From JAGPUQ01 sp036677085 (GTDB lineage Bacteria; Pseudomonadota; Gammaproteobacteria; Pseudomonadales; Porticoccaceae), in the NCBI GenBank assembly GCA_036677085.1, contig JAKFFI010000017.1:62001-126000 (forward strand): a stretch of 64,000 bases of DNA. Direction: 5' to 3'. Both the position numbers and the translations under genes were made by a program. This document shows, piece by piece, positions 16,563 through 24,836 of this stretch (the first letter of the stretch is position 1; every line of letters starts with the position of its first letter). The notes beneath the pieces are model-generated. The model saw nothing but the letters and a program-made list of their open reading frames with translations, was not told the DNA's origin and ran no database searches.

Positions 16563-17534
16563 ATGGGCTTGGCGTTGGCGGCGTTGGTTGTGGGGCTGGT
16601 ATTGCTGGTATGGAGCGCCGACCGCTTCATCGAAGGCTCGGCGGCGGTGGCGCGTCATCTCGGCATGCCGCCGCTGCTGATCGGCATGGTCGTGGTGGGC
16701 TTTGGCACCTCGGCACCGGAACTCACGGTATCGGCACTGGCCGCGGTCGGCGGAAACTCCGGGATCGCGCTCGGCAACGCCTATGGCTCCAACATCGTCA
16801 ACATCGCACTCATCCTGGGTCTGACCGCGCTCGTTTCCCCCATTGCGGTCCATTCGCGGGTGGTGCGCCGGGAATTGCCGATCCTGATGGCGGTCACCGC
16901 CTTTGCGGCCTGGCAGCTTCGGGACGGCATGGTCTCCGGGATCGACGCCTGGCTGCTGCTGGCAGTGTTCGCGGGCGTCATGAGCTGGACCATCCACGAA
17001 GGCATGACCCAGCGCGGCGACGTGCTCGAAGCGGAGATCAGCCAGGAGCTCGACGCCCACCGGATGACCCCGGGCCGTGCGGCCTTCTGGCTGGCGGCGG
17101 GTCTGGTGGTGTTGGTCGCCAGTTCGCGGCTGTTGGTCTGGGGCGCGGTGACCATCGCCCAGAGCCTGGGGATCAGCGACCTGGTGATCGGCCTGACCGT
17201 GGTCGCGATCGGCACCTCGCTGCCGGAGCTTGCTTCCTCGCTGATGGCCGCGCGCAAGGGCGAACACGACATAGCGCTCGGCAACATCCTGGGCTCGAAC
17301 CTGTTCAATACCCTGGCCGTGGTCGGCCTCGCTGGCGCCATTCATCCGCTGGCGGTGGCGCCCGATGTACTCTCGCGGGATATCCCGGTGATGGCCGCCC
17401 TCGCCGTCACCCTGTTCGCAATGAGTTACGGTTTCCGCGCGCCCGGCCGCATCGGCCGGCTCAAGGGCGGCCTGCTGCTGGCGGGCTACCTTGCCTATAC
17501 CCTGGTACTGGTGCGTTCCATGGTCGTCGGTTGA
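16563..17534 (+). CDS. yrbG: Calcium/sodium antiporter, CaCA family (YrbG-like)
   Basis: A 323-residue inner-membrane cation/Ca2+ exchanger with about ten hydrophobic segments in two inverted halves. Each half carries the alpha-repeat motif: GFGTSAPELTVSAL with GSNIVNIALILG in the first and AIGTSLPELASSLMA with LGSNLFNTLAVVG in the second. The Glu residues in SAPE and SLPE bind cation. A charged cytoplasmic loop (EGMTQRGDVLEAEISQELD) separates the halves. The product should extrude Ca2+ in exchange for Na+ or H+. It stands convergent to the pyruvate carboxylase operon with a stem-loop in the 20-base gap. Family assignment is sure, ion preference is not. Confidence 0.9.
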   Translation: MGLALAALVVGLVLLVWSADRFIEGSAAVARHLGMPPLLIGMVVVGFGTSAPELTVSALAAVGGNSGIALGNAYGSNIVNIALILGLTALVSPIAVHSRVVRRELPILMAVTAFAAWQLRDGMVSGIDAWLLLAVFAGVMSWTIHEGMTQRGDVLEAEISQELDAHRMTPGRAAFWLAAGLVVLVASSRLLVWGAVTIAQSLGISDLVIGLTVVAIGTSLPELASSLMAARKGEHDIALGNILGSNLFNTLAVVGLAGAIHPLAVAPDVLSRDIPVMAALAVTLFAMSYGFRAPGRIGRLKGGLLLAGYLAYTLVLVRSMVVG

Positions 17535-17545
17535 GCCATGGCGGC

Positions 17546-17566
17546 CGCGCCGGCTATCCCGGCGCG
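17546..17566. terminator. Stem-loop between convergent genes
   Basis: An 8-bp perfect stem (CGCGCCGG/CCGGCGCG) with a 5-base loop sits in the gap between the convergent antiporter and pyruvate carboxylase genes and reaches into the last codons of the latter. There is no T-run on either side, so it is at best a weak or factor-assisted terminator. Confidence 0.35.
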
Positions 17567-19392
17567 ATCTCCACGAGTATCTCGTCCGGATTGACCGCAT
17601 CGCCCTTGCGTACCAGCACCCTGACGACCGTACCGGCGATCGGCGCCTGAATCTCGGTCTCCATTTTCATGGCTTCGGTGACCAGCACCGGCTGCCCGGC
17701 GACGACGACGTCGCCTTCTTTCACCAGCACCGCCACAGTGTTGCCGGGCATGGAGGTCGCGACATGCCCTGGCGCCGTGGGACGCGGACGCCGGCCCGCG
17801 ATGGTGGTGGGGATGGCCCCTTCCGCCCCGCCGGAGAGCACCAGCTCGTCGAGGGTTTCCACCAGGACTTCCTCGGGCACCCCATCCAGATCGAGATAAA
17901 AATGGCGTTCGGGCTGGCCCTTGTGGCCACTGCCGGTGACTTTGACGTGATAGGTCTCGCCGTGCAGTGTGATATTGAATTCCGTCGGCGCCCGCGTTTG
18001 CGCCTCCGCTGCATCGAGGTCAATCGCCACGGGTACGGTCAAGGCTTCGGGTTCCAGCTTGCCGTCGCGCCGCGCCTGCAGGAACTGCCGCCCGATCTCC
18101 GGAAACATGGCGTAGCTCAGCACGTCTTCGGCGCTCGCGGCCAGCTCGCCAATATCGATCCGCAACCGCTCCAGCTCGGGTTCGAGCAGATCGGCCGGGC
18201 GTCCCTCGATGAATTCGGCGTTGCCCACCGCGAGTACCCGCACCTGGGCATTGATCGCGGCGGGCGGCTGACCGTAACCGCCCTGCAGATAGCGTTTCAC
18301 TTCGTTGGTGACGCTCTGGTAGCGCTGCCCGGTCAGCACATTGAGCGCTGCCTGGGTACCGACGATCTGGGACGTGGGCGTCACCAGCGGCGGATAGCCC
18401 AGGTCGGCGCGCACACGGGGAATCTCGGCGAACACGGCGTCCATGCGATCCAGCGCATTCTGCTCGCGCAACTGGTTGGCCAGATTGGAGATCATCCCGC
18501 CCGGCACCTGGTTGACCTGAACCCGGGTATCCACGCCGGTGTAGTCGCTCTCGAACTGGCGGTACTTCTTGCGCACCTCGCGGAAATAGGCGGCGATATT
18601 CTGGAGCCGCTCCAGGTCGAGCCCGGTGTCGTGCGGCGTGCCGCGCAGGGCCGCCACCATGCTCTCGGTGGGCGGATGGCTGGTGCCGCCCGCGAAACTG
18701 GAGATCGCGGTGTCGATATGCCGGCAGCCGGCCTCGATGGCCTTGAGCTGGCACATCTCGGCGAGCCCCGCGGTGGCGTGGGAATGCAGATGCACCGGCA
18801 ACGCCACGGCGTCCAGCAGGCCCTTGACCAGCGCTTCGGTGGCGGTGGGCGTCAGCAGGCCGGCCATGTCCTTGATCGCGATGCTGTCGCAGCCCATGGC
18901 CGCCAGCTCGCGCCCCTGGGCGACGAAGCCTGCGGTGTCGTGCACCGGGCTGGTGGTGTAGCAGATGGTGCCCTGGGCGTGCTTGCCCGCCTCCTTGGTG
19001 GCTTCGATCGCGGTGCGCAGATTGCGCAGATCATTGAGGGCATCGAAGATGCGGAACACATCCATACCGTTGTCGGCGGCGCGCAGCACGAAAGCGCGCA
19101 CCACATCGTCGGCGTAGTGGCGGTAGCCGAGCAGGTTCTGGCCGCGCACCAGCATCTGCAGGCGTGTGCCGGGCAGCGCCGCGCGCAGCGCCCGCAGGCG
19201 TTCCCAGGGATCTTCCTTCAGAAAGCGCAGGCAGGCGTCATAGGTCGCGCCGCCCCAGGCTTCGAGCGACCAGTAGCCCACCGCGTCCAGTTCGGCGCAG
19301 ATGGGCAGCATGTCCGCGGTGCGCATGCGCGTTGCGATCAACGATTGGTGGCCGTCGCGCAGCACGGTATCGGTGATATGAACCTTCTCCAT
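17554..19392 (-). CDS. pycB: Pyruvate carboxylase subunit B (carboxyltransferase-biotin carrier; OadA-like)
   Basis: A 612-residue biotin protein. The N-terminal HMGL-like carboxyltransferase domain has TDTVLRDGHQSLIATRMRT and the metal site in SIAIKDMAGLL. A conserved carboxylase (PYC_OADA) domain follows, and the C-terminal biotinyl domain has TEAMKMETEIQAP, with the biotin lysine near residue 575. It would transfer CO2 from carboxybiotin to pyruvate, forming oxaloacetate to refill the TCA cycle. The same chain occurs as OadA of Na+-pumping oxaloacetate decarboxylase, but no oadB or oadG membrane subunit lies nearby and a biotin carboxylase gene is directly upstream (15-base gap), so pyruvate carboxylase is the better reading. 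Confidence 0.88.
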   Translation of the reverse strand: MEKVHITDTVLRDGHQSLIATRMRTADMLPICAELDAVGYWSLEAWGGATYDACLRFLKEDPWERLRALRAALPGTRLQMLVRGQNLLGYRHYADDVVRAFVLRAADNGMDVFRIFDALNDLRNLRTAIEATKEAGKHAQGTICYTTSPVHDTAGFVAQGRELAAMGCDSIAIKDMAGLLTPTATEALVKGLLDAVALPVHLHSHATAGLAEMCQLKAIEAGCRHIDTAISSFAGGTSHPPTESMVAALRGTPHDTGLDLERLQNIAAYFREVRKKYRQFESDYTGVDTRVQVNQVPGGMISNLANQLREQNALDRMDAVFAEIPRVRADLGYPPLVTPTSQIVGTQAALNVLTGQRYQSVTNEVKRYLQGGYGQPPAAINAQVRVLAVGNAEFIEGRPADLLEPELERLRIDIGELAASAEDVLSYAMFPEIGRQFLQARRDGKLEPEALTVPVAIDLDAAEAQTRAPTEFNITLHGETYHVKVTGSGHKGQPERHFYLDLDGVPEEVLVETLDELVLSGGAEGAIPTTIAGRRPRPTAPGHVATSMPGNTVAVLVKEGDVVVAGQPVLVTEAMKMETEIQAPIAGTVVRVLVRKGDAVNPDEILVEIAPG

Positions 19393-19407
19393 GAACTTCC
19401 CTCGGAA

Positions 19408-20826
19408 TCAGTTGCCGGTATGGGCGGCGATGGCGACCGCGAGCACGGTGGCGATTTCTTCCGGGCGGCGCTTGTTGGAATAGTTGACGAGCTGCGGATT
19501 GGCGTCGACGAAGCCGGTATTGAAGGCGCCGCGGCGAAATACCGGCGAATCGAGAATCTGCAGGTAATAGGGAATCGTGGTCTTGATACCGAACACCGCC
19601 ACGTCGTTCAACGCCCGCCGCGAGCGCGCCACGGCGTCCTCCCAGGTCAGCGCCCAGACGATCACCTTGGCCAGCATGGAGTCGTAATACGGCGGCACCG
19701 AATAACCGGTGTAAATCGCCGAATCGGTGCGCACCCCGGGGCCGCCCGGCGCGTAGTAGCGGGTGATGCGGCCGAAGCTCGGCAAAAACCCGTTCTTGGG
19801 ATCTTCCGCATTGATGCGGAACTGCAACGCGAAACCGCGCATGGCAATCTCGTGCTGGGCGTAACGCAGCGGCAACCCGGCGGCGATGCGGATCTGCTCT
19901 TCGACGATGTCCACCCCGGTGATACTCTCGGTGATGGTGTGCTCCACCTGGATGCGGGTATTCATCTCCATGAAATAAAACTCGCCACCGGCGTCGAGCA
20001 GAAATTCCACGGTGCCGGCGTTTTCGTAGTTCACCGCCCGGGCCGCACGCACCGCGAGCGCGCCGATGTGCGCCCGCTGCTCGGCACTCAGTTGCGGCGA
20101 GGGCGCGATCTCGATCAGCTTTTGATTGCGGCGCTGGATCGAACAATCGCGCTCGAACAGATGGATGGTGTTGCCGTGGCGGTCGGCGAGAATCTGCACC
20201 TCGATGTGGCGCGGCTCGATGATGCACTTTTCCAGAAACACCTCGGCGCTGCCGAACGCCTTGGTCGCCTCGGAGATCACCCGGTCGTAGTTGCGCGACA
20301 GATCCTCGGGGCTGTCGCAGCGGCGGATGCCGCGCCCACCGCCCCCGGAAGTCGCCTTGAGCATCACCGGATAGCCCAGGGTCGCTGCCACCGCCAGCGC
20401 ATGGTCGAGGTTGTCGAGGTTGCCGTCGCTGCCCGGCGTCACCGGGATACCCGCCTGCTGCATGGCAAGGCGCGCCTCGGTCTTGTCGCCCATGCGCCGG
20501 ATCACCTCGGCGCCGGGGCCGATGAACGCCAGTCCGCGGGCCCGGCAGGCCGCCGCAAAATCGCCGTTCTCGGACAGGAAACCGTAGCCGGGATGGATGG
20601 CGTCGCAGCCGGTCTGAGCAGCCAGATTGACGATCCGGTGAATATCGAGATAGCCCGCGACCGGATCGGCACCGATGGAATGCGCCTCGTCCGCCTTCTT
20701 GACGTGCAGCGCGTGACGGTCGGCGTCGGCGTAGATCGCCACCGAACGGATGCCCATCTCCGCGCAGGCGCGGATGATGCGGACGGCAATCTCACCGCGG
20801 TTGGCAATCAGGATCTTGCGCAGCAT
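19408..20826 (-). CDS. pycA: Pyruvate carboxylase subunit A (biotin carboxylase)
   Basis: A 472-residue biotin carboxylase. It has the biotin-carboxylase N-domain (KILIANRGEIAVRIIRAC), the ATP-grasp domain with glycine loop SGGGGRGIR, and the C-terminal active-site segment FMEMNTRIQVEHTITE. It carboxylates the biotin of its partner using ATP and bicarbonate. Close homologues include AccC, but here it is co-transcribed with the OadA-like carboxyltransferase, making it the first subunit of split pyruvate carboxylase. The ATG at 20826 (MLRKILIAN) is chosen because homology starts there; an upstream GTG-type start would add only unrelated residues. A TATAAT box lies 42 bases upstream. Confidence 0.9.
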   Translation of the reverse strand: MLRKILIANRGEIAVRIIRACAEMGIRSVAIYADADRHALHVKKADEAHSIGADPVAGYLDIHRIVNLAAQTGCDAIHPGYGFLSENGDFAAACRARGLAFIGPGAEVIRRMGDKTEARLAMQQAGIPVTPGSDGNLDNLDHALAVAATLGYPVMLKATSGGGGRGIRRCDSPEDLSRNYDRVISEATKAFGSAEVFLEKCIIEPRHIEVQILADRHGNTIHLFERDCSIQRRNQKLIEIAPSPQLSAEQRAHIGALAVRAARAVNYENAGTVEFLLDAGGEFYFMEMNTRIQVEHTITESITGVDIVEEQIRIAAGLPLRYAQHEIAMRGFALQFRINAEDPKNGFLPSFGRITRYYAPGGPGVRTDSAIYTGYSVPPYYDSMLAKVIVWALTWEDAVARSRRALNDVAVFGIKTTIPYYLQILDSPVFRRGAFNTGFVDANPQLVNYSNKRRPEEIATVLAVAIAAHTGN

Positions 20827-20867
20827 GGAGTGGCTCTCTGAGGACGACCGCAACGGATTCCGGCGGC

Positions 20868-20873
20868 ATTATA
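20868..20873 (-). promoter_or_regulatory. -10 box of the pycAB promoter
   Basis: The minus strand reads TATAAT, a perfect sigma-70 -10 box, 42 bases upstream of the pycA start. No good -35 box is visible at 16-18 bases upstream, so the promoter may rely on an activator or on flanking sequence. Confidence 0.45.
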
Positions 20874-20920
20874 TCGTCGCGCGACACCGGCGTTGACGGC
20901 GGTACCCGCAGCCGCCGCGG

Positions 20921-21373
20921 TCACACCAGATCCGGCGCCACCGCGGCGCGCAACACCACTTCCCGCGCGCCGCCGCGCTCGCGGCTGCGGAACCACCAGA
21001 GCGCACCCTTGCGGATGCTCCAGTCCGCTTCCACGCCGGTCAGCAACAGCGCCGCCAGCCGTCCCAGCGCGGGCTGATGGCCGACCAGCAGACAGGGCCG
21101 GTCGGCGGCGGGCCAGCCGCTCGCGGCGAGCAGATCACGGGCACCGCAGCCCGGACTCAGCGCGGGAACCTGGGCGAAATCGCGGGTGAACGCGGCGGCG
21201 GTCTGGCAGGTGCGCGTGGCCGGACTGGCGAGCACCTGCAGTCCCCCGGGCCCGTGCCGGGAGAGCCAGCGCGCCATCCGCCGCGCCTGCTCCGCGCCGC
21301 GTGCGCTCAGCGCGCGCTCGTGATCGGGGCTGCCATCGACGGCCTCCGCATGACGCCATAACAGCAGATCCAT
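20921..21373 (-). CDS. sixA: Phosphohistidine phosphatase SixA-type
   Basis: A 150-residue histidine phosphatase. The catalytic RHA motif is at the N-terminus (LLLWRHAEAVDG), and the second catalytic histidine is in LLVGHQPALGRL. The conserved arginine in LASPATRTCQTA completes the phosphate pocket. SixA removes phosphate from histidines of phosphorelay or PTS proteins. The length is that of SixA and well below that of phosphoglycerate mutases. It lies 30 bases downstream of the CYTH-CHAD gene on the same strand, a neighbour pairing that recurs in proteobacteria and suggests shared phosphate or polyphosphate physiology. The partner protein is not identifiable here. Confidence 0.88.
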   Translation of the reverse strand: MDLLLWRHAEAVDGSPDHERALSARGAEQARRMARWLSRHGPGGLQVLASPATRTCQTAAAFTRDFAQVPALSPGCGARDLLAASGWPAADRPCLLVGHQPALGRLAALLLTGVEADWSIRKGALWWFRSRERGGAREVVLRAAVAPDLV

Positions 21374-21403
21374 GGGTTTAGCTCCGCAGCGTGAATGAAG
21401 GGT

Positions 21404-22969
21404 TCAACGCCGCCAGGGGGGCGTTTCGGCAAGCAATGCCTCGGCGTTCCGCAATGCGCTCTTGCCGCGTTTTCGACAGCGGGGAGCGTGCCAGTCGAGC
21501 ACCAGGGCAGCTGCCTCCGCAAGCTCGGGAACGTCGCCGGCAAATACCGGAAGCCGTTGGCGCGCCACTTCCACATCCTGGAGATAGCCGAGCTTGTTCT
21601 GCACCTTGGCGAGTGCTTTCACATAGCGCGCCGCCGCCTTGCGGGGCAACAGCGGCGCGCAAAAATCGAGGCCGTAGCGCAACTGCTTGCAGGCGATGCG
21701 CAGCCTGTGCAGCCGCGCCGGATCGCCGCGCCGCGCCGCGGCGAGTCGCCGGGCGACCCGCGTCAGGGCGCGGTCCAGCCGCCGCGCCACCAGCGCCACC
21801 AGCGCCCCGCGCCGCCGCCCGTCGGCTTCCGGCAAGGCGTACAGCGCCGCCATGAAACCCAGCAGCAGGCGCCCCTGGGCGGCCAGATCCAGCTGCCGCA
21901 ACGCGGCGACCCGGGCCTCGCCCCGCGCGGTCTCGAGCGCCGCGCCCAGGCGCACGAGCCCCGCGTGGTCCGCGCCGCAAGCGGCAAGCACCGGCGCCAG
22001 CACCTCGTCGCACAGCACGTCGAGATCGCGGACACCGTCCAGGCTGCGCGCGTTGTCGCCCAGGCGCCGACGCCAGATGGCGGCGAAGGTCTCCGGCAAC
22101 GCCGGTGCGAACAGGCGCAGCAGCGAGCGCAGGCGGCGCAAACCCACCCGCAACTGATGGATGTATTCGGGATCGGGATCGGGATCGGAATCGGCAGCGG
22201 AAGCGGGATCGCACAGCGCACCCCACACATTGGCCTGCCACTGGCGCACGCAGGATTCCGCCAGAGCGCGGAACGCGGCTACCGGTGTCTGGCTGCGGCG
22301 AATGGTTACGGCCTGCGCCCGCACCGGCCCGTGCCCCGACTTCGCGCCATCGCACAGCCAGTAGCCGCGCGCGGCCTTGCTGCGATCATCGGGAAACAGC
22401 GGCAGCGTCGCGGCCAACTGCTCGGCGAGGCGGAACAGATCGGCGGGCACGCCCGCGTCGAGTTCCAGCTCCAGTTCACACAGGGGTTCGCTGCGGCCAC
22501 CGGCCAGAATCTCTCCGATGTCCAGCATGACACGGATGCGCGCGCCGTCGCCGCTGCGGCAACGGGTCTCGCGATGAAAGCGAGTGGTGAACACAGGGAT
22601 CAACCGCGCCGCGTTGCAGATCAGGAAGGTGCGCACCCGGGCGTCATCGATGCCGGAGAAATCAAAGTGTCCGCCCCAGCTCTGCTCCCATTCCGGCCGC
22701 GCCGACAGCCCGCCGGCGGAGGGCGCGGTGCATTTCACCGTCTGCTGCCAGGTGGCGCCGGTGCGCCGCAGGCGCAGCGCGATCCCGCCGGCGCGCAGGG
22801 CGAAATCCGGGGTGTCGTAATAGGTGGTTTCGACTTCCGCCGCGCCCCCAGGCGCGGCCGCGACGAACAGGGGATACTGCCGCAGCGCCGCGAGCGCAGT
22901 GGGCGGCAGACTCAGCTTGAGTTCGACTTCTCGGTTACCGATTGCCCCGTTCTCGATTGTCCGGTTCAT
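21404..22969 (-). CDS. CYTH-CHAD protein (triphosphatase / polyphosphate-binding)
   Basis: A 521-residue two-domain protein. The N-terminal CYTH domain starts with the diagnostic ExExK pattern in EVELKLSLP and continues as an acidic/basic beta tunnel; it resembles inorganic triphosphatase YgiF. From about residue 255 the CHAD domain follows, with its conserved histidines and basic helices (YIHQLRVGLRRLRSLLRLF and LHRLRIACKQLRYGLDF), known to bind polyphosphate. It probably hydrolyses triphosphate or acts on polyphosphate granules. The ATG at 22969 (MNRTIENGAIGNRE) is used, but the leader repeats (22932-22991) keep the frame open to ATGs at 22984 and 23047, so the start could be earlier. A hexanucleotide repeat encodes an Asp-Pro tract at the domain junction. 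Confidence 0.85.
   Translation of the reverse strand: MNRTIENGAIGNREVELKLSLPPTALAALRQYPLFVAAAPGGAAEVETTYYDTPDFALRAGGIALRLRRTGATWQQTVKCTAPSAGGLSARPEWEQSWGGHFDFSGIDDARVRTFLICNAARLIPVFTTRFHRETRCRSGDGARIRVMLDIGEILAGGRSEPLCELELELDAGVPADLFRLAEQLAATLPLFPDDRSKAARGYWLCDGAKSGHGPVRAQAVTIRRSQTPVAAFRALAESCVRQWQANVWGALCDPASAADSDPDPDPEYIHQLRVGLRRLRSLLRLFAPALPETFAAIWRRRLGDNARSLDGVRDLDVLCDEVLAPVLAACGADHAGLVRLGAALETARGEARVAALRQLDLAAQGRLLLGFMAALYALPEADGRRRGALVALVARRLDRALTRVARRLAAARRGDPARLHRLRIACKQLRYGLDFCAPLLPRKAAARYVKALAKVQNKLGYLQDVEVARQRLPVFAGDVPELAEAAALVLDWHAPRCRKRGKSALRNAEALLAETPPWRR
22171..22211. repeat. Hexanucleotide (gatcgg) repeat inside the CYTH-CHAD gene
   Basis: Seven 6-base units, three of them perfect gatcgg and the rest with one or two changes, encode an Asp-Pro-rich linker between the CYTH and CHAD domains. 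The unit is a whole number of codons, so length changes would keep the frame. Confidence 0.7.
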
Positions 22970-22991
22970 GATTTTCCGGCCCATGCTTTTC
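22932..22991. repeat. Four degenerate 15-bp repeats at the CYTH-CHAD gene start
   Basis: Four 15-base units (cggttaccgattgcc, ccgttctcgattgtc, cggttcatgattttc, cggcccatgcttttc) span the start of the gene. In protein they read as a five-residue repeat (GRKIM-NRTIE-NGAIG-NREVE), which places several possible ATG starts inside a repeated context. Confidence 0.6.
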
Positions 22992-23332
22992 TGGTGCGGG
23001 GCACCATCGCCCCGACCCCGGTTGCGCCCGGCCGCAACGCCCGGCACGACCGACCTGCATTGTAGCCGGCGCCTGTGACACCCGGTGGGGCGCTCCGGCG
23101 ACCGGGCACGGACCGGACGGGCCGGCCTCGACGCCAGTCGCAGCCGGCCCCGATCCGGGCGCGCGGGCTTCTCACGGCCGATCCGCGGCTGGTCTACCGG
23201 CCTCTCCTGTCATCTCAATTCGGCCATCGCAAACAAAGCCGAGGATTTGCGTTCGCGCGCTCCAACGGTATTCGCTACAGTCGCTGGGCGCGCCCAAGTA
23301 GCCGCAACGACGAGTGCAAGCCAGCGAGGTCA

Positions 23333-24271
23333 ATGGCTTTGGAATTCACGGATTACTACCAGGTCCTGGGCGTAACCCGGGACGCCAGCGCGGAGGTGGT
23401 CAAAAAAGCCTTCCGCAAACTGGCGCGCAAATACCACCCCGATGTGTCGAAAGAACCCGACGCCGAAGCACGGATGAAGGAAGTCAACGAAGCCTACGCC
23501 GTGCTCGCGGATACGGAAAAGCGCGCCGCCTACGATCAACTGGGGCACGATTACCACGCCGGGCAGGATTTCCGCCCGCCGCCGGACTGGGATGCGGGCT
23601 TCGAATTCACCGGGCGCGGTTACTCCGGGGCCGAATCCGCCGAATTCAGCGATTTCTTCTCGCAACTGTTCGGCCACATGGGCGGCCACGGCGGCGGGTT
23701 CCGGGCGCGCGGCGAAGATCATCACGCCAAGATCCTGCTCGATCTGGAGGCCGCCTACCGCGGTGGCAGCCGTACCCTGACGCTGCGGGTGCCGCGCCAG
23801 GACGCCCGCGGGCGAGTCGTCCTCACCGACCACAATCTGAACGTGCGCATCCCCAAGGGCGTGCGGGAGGGCCAGGTGATCCGCCTCACCGGCCAGGGTG
23901 CGCCCGGCGTGGGGGACGCCCCGGCTGGCGATCTCTATCTGGAAGTGCATTTCGAACCCGACCCCCGTTACCGGGTCGAAGGCCGCGATGTCTACGCCAC
24001 CTTGCCGGTGACGCCCTGGGAAGCGGCGCTCGGCGCCACCGTGAAGGCACCGGTGCCGGATGGCGCGGTGGAAGTGCGGATTCCCGCCGCATCGCGCAAC
24101 GGCCGCAAGCTGCGCCTGCGGGGCCGCGGCATTCCGGGCGAGCCGCCGGGCGATCTCTATCTGGTGCTCGACATCCACCTGCCCCCGGCCGACACCCCGC
24201 GCGCCCGCGCGCTGTACGAGACCATGGCGAGCGAGCTCGCCTTCGACCCGCGCCAGAACCACGAAGGCTGA
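23333..24271 (+). CDS. cbpA: DnaJ-type co-chaperone CbpA
   Basis: A 312-residue class-B J-protein. The J-domain is at residues 5-70 with the HPD motif in KYHPDVSKEPDA. It is followed by a Gly/Phe-rich stretch with FGHMGGHGGGFRARG and the two beta-sandwich substrate-binding domains (PRQDARGRVVLTDHNLNVRIPKG and onward). There is no zinc-finger region, which separates it from DnaJ. It stimulates DnaK and binds nucleoid-associated substrates. The ATG at 23333 begins the J-domain directly. It lies three bases upstream of its modulator gene cbpM. The 363-base gap before it has no gene and no clear promoter by eye. Confidence 0.93.
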   Translation: MALEFTDYYQVLGVTRDASAEVVKKAFRKLARKYHPDVSKEPDAEARMKEVNEAYAVLADTEKRAAYDQLGHDYHAGQDFRPPPDWDAGFEFTGRGYSGAESAEFSDFFSQLFGHMGGHGGGFRARGEDHHAKILLDLEAAYRGGSRTLTLRVPRQDARGRVVLTDHNLNVRIPKGVREGQVIRLTGQGAPGVGDAPAGDLYLEVHFEPDPRYRVEGRDVYATLPVTPWEAALGATVKAPVPDGAVEVRIPAASRNGRKLRLRGRGIPGEPPGDLYLVLDIHLPPADTPRARALYETMASELAFDPRQNHEG

Positions 24272-24274
24272 ACC

Positions 24275-24586
24275 ATGAGCGATGAACTCGAAGCCCTGCT
24301 GCTGGAACGCGCGGCGCTCACCCTGGAGGAACTGGCCGCCGGCTGTCACGCCGAGGTCGAATGGGTCGTCGCCCGGGTACAGGCCGCGGTGCTGCACGAC
24401 AACCCGCCACCCGACCCCGCGCTCTGGAGTTTCAGCGGGCGCGACCTGCTGCGCTTGCGCCGCATCCGCGCCCTGGAGCGCGACTTCGACGCCAACCCCG
24501 AACTCGCCGCCCTGGTGGCCGACCTGGTCGAGGAACTGGACCGCCTGCGCGTCCGGCTGCGCCGCGCCGGGCTGACCGCGGACTGA
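24275..24586 (+). CDS. cbpM: Chaperone modulator CbpM
   Basis: A 103-residue helical protein of the CbpM/MerR-HTH type, with TLEELAAGCHAEVEWVVARV as the first helical pair and DLLRLRRIRALERDFDAN as the core of the dimer region. CbpM binds the J-domain of CbpA and blocks its action on DnaK. The gene starts three bases after the cbpA stop, the standard cbpAM arrangement. The charged C-terminal coil (LVEELDRLRVRLRRAG) suggests dimerisation. The assignment rests on neighbourhood plus helical pattern and is solid. Confidence 0.88.
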   Translation: MSDELEALLLERAALTLEELAAGCHAEVEWVVARVQAAVLHDNPPPDPALWSFSGRDLLRLRRIRALERDFDANPELAALVADLVEELDRLRVRLRRAGLTAD

Positions 24587-24615
24587 AAAGCCTCGGGCAG
24601 CATGCCCTCGGCAAC

Positions 24616-24836
24616 TCAGTCGAGCGGACTGACCACGCCCAGCCCGCCCTTGCTCAGCACATGGGTGTTGCCCAGCAGCTCCTGACTGGTGCGGATATCC
24701 TGGCCACGCTCCAGCAGGTGCGTCGCAAACGAATGGCGCAACGTATGGGGCTTGGCGGGCTTGGCAATGTCGGCCGCCCGCACCGCGCTTTTCATCGCGC
24801 GCAGGAGCATCTTTTCCCGATGATGCTCGCCTACCG
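24616..24836 (-). pseudogene. Remnant of an integron-type tyrosine recombinase (IntI-like), catalytic Tyr deleted
   Basis: The frame reads VGEHHREKMLLRAMKSAVR, then KPHTLRHSFATHLLERGQD, IRTSQELLGN and THVLSKGGLGVVSPLD. This is the C-terminal end of an integron integrase: the HTLRHSFATHLL box II and the ending GGxGVxSPLD are both recognisable. Compared with intact IntI proteins, about ten residues are missing between ELLG and THVL, including the catalytic tyrosine of the expected IYTHV. The N-terminal three quarters of the gene are gone, cut off at the nhaR stop. It cannot be active. No attC-like site was recognised nearby. Confidence 0.75.

Noticed and set aside
17554..20826. Na+-pumping oxaloacetate decarboxylase (oadA)
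   Set aside because: No oadB or oadG nearby, and a biotin carboxylase gene is directly upstream, which fits pyruvate carboxylase.
17491..20841. A plus-strand open frame of over 1100 codons opposite pycAB
   Set aside because: High-GC codon bias keeps the antisense frame open. Its translation is Gly/His/Arg/Gln-rich without domains, while the minus strand gives two complete, conserved enzymes.
24590..24615. attC or attI site near the integrase relic
   Set aside because: Only a 5-bp GGGCA/TGCCC pairing is visible and no core-site pair could be recognised.
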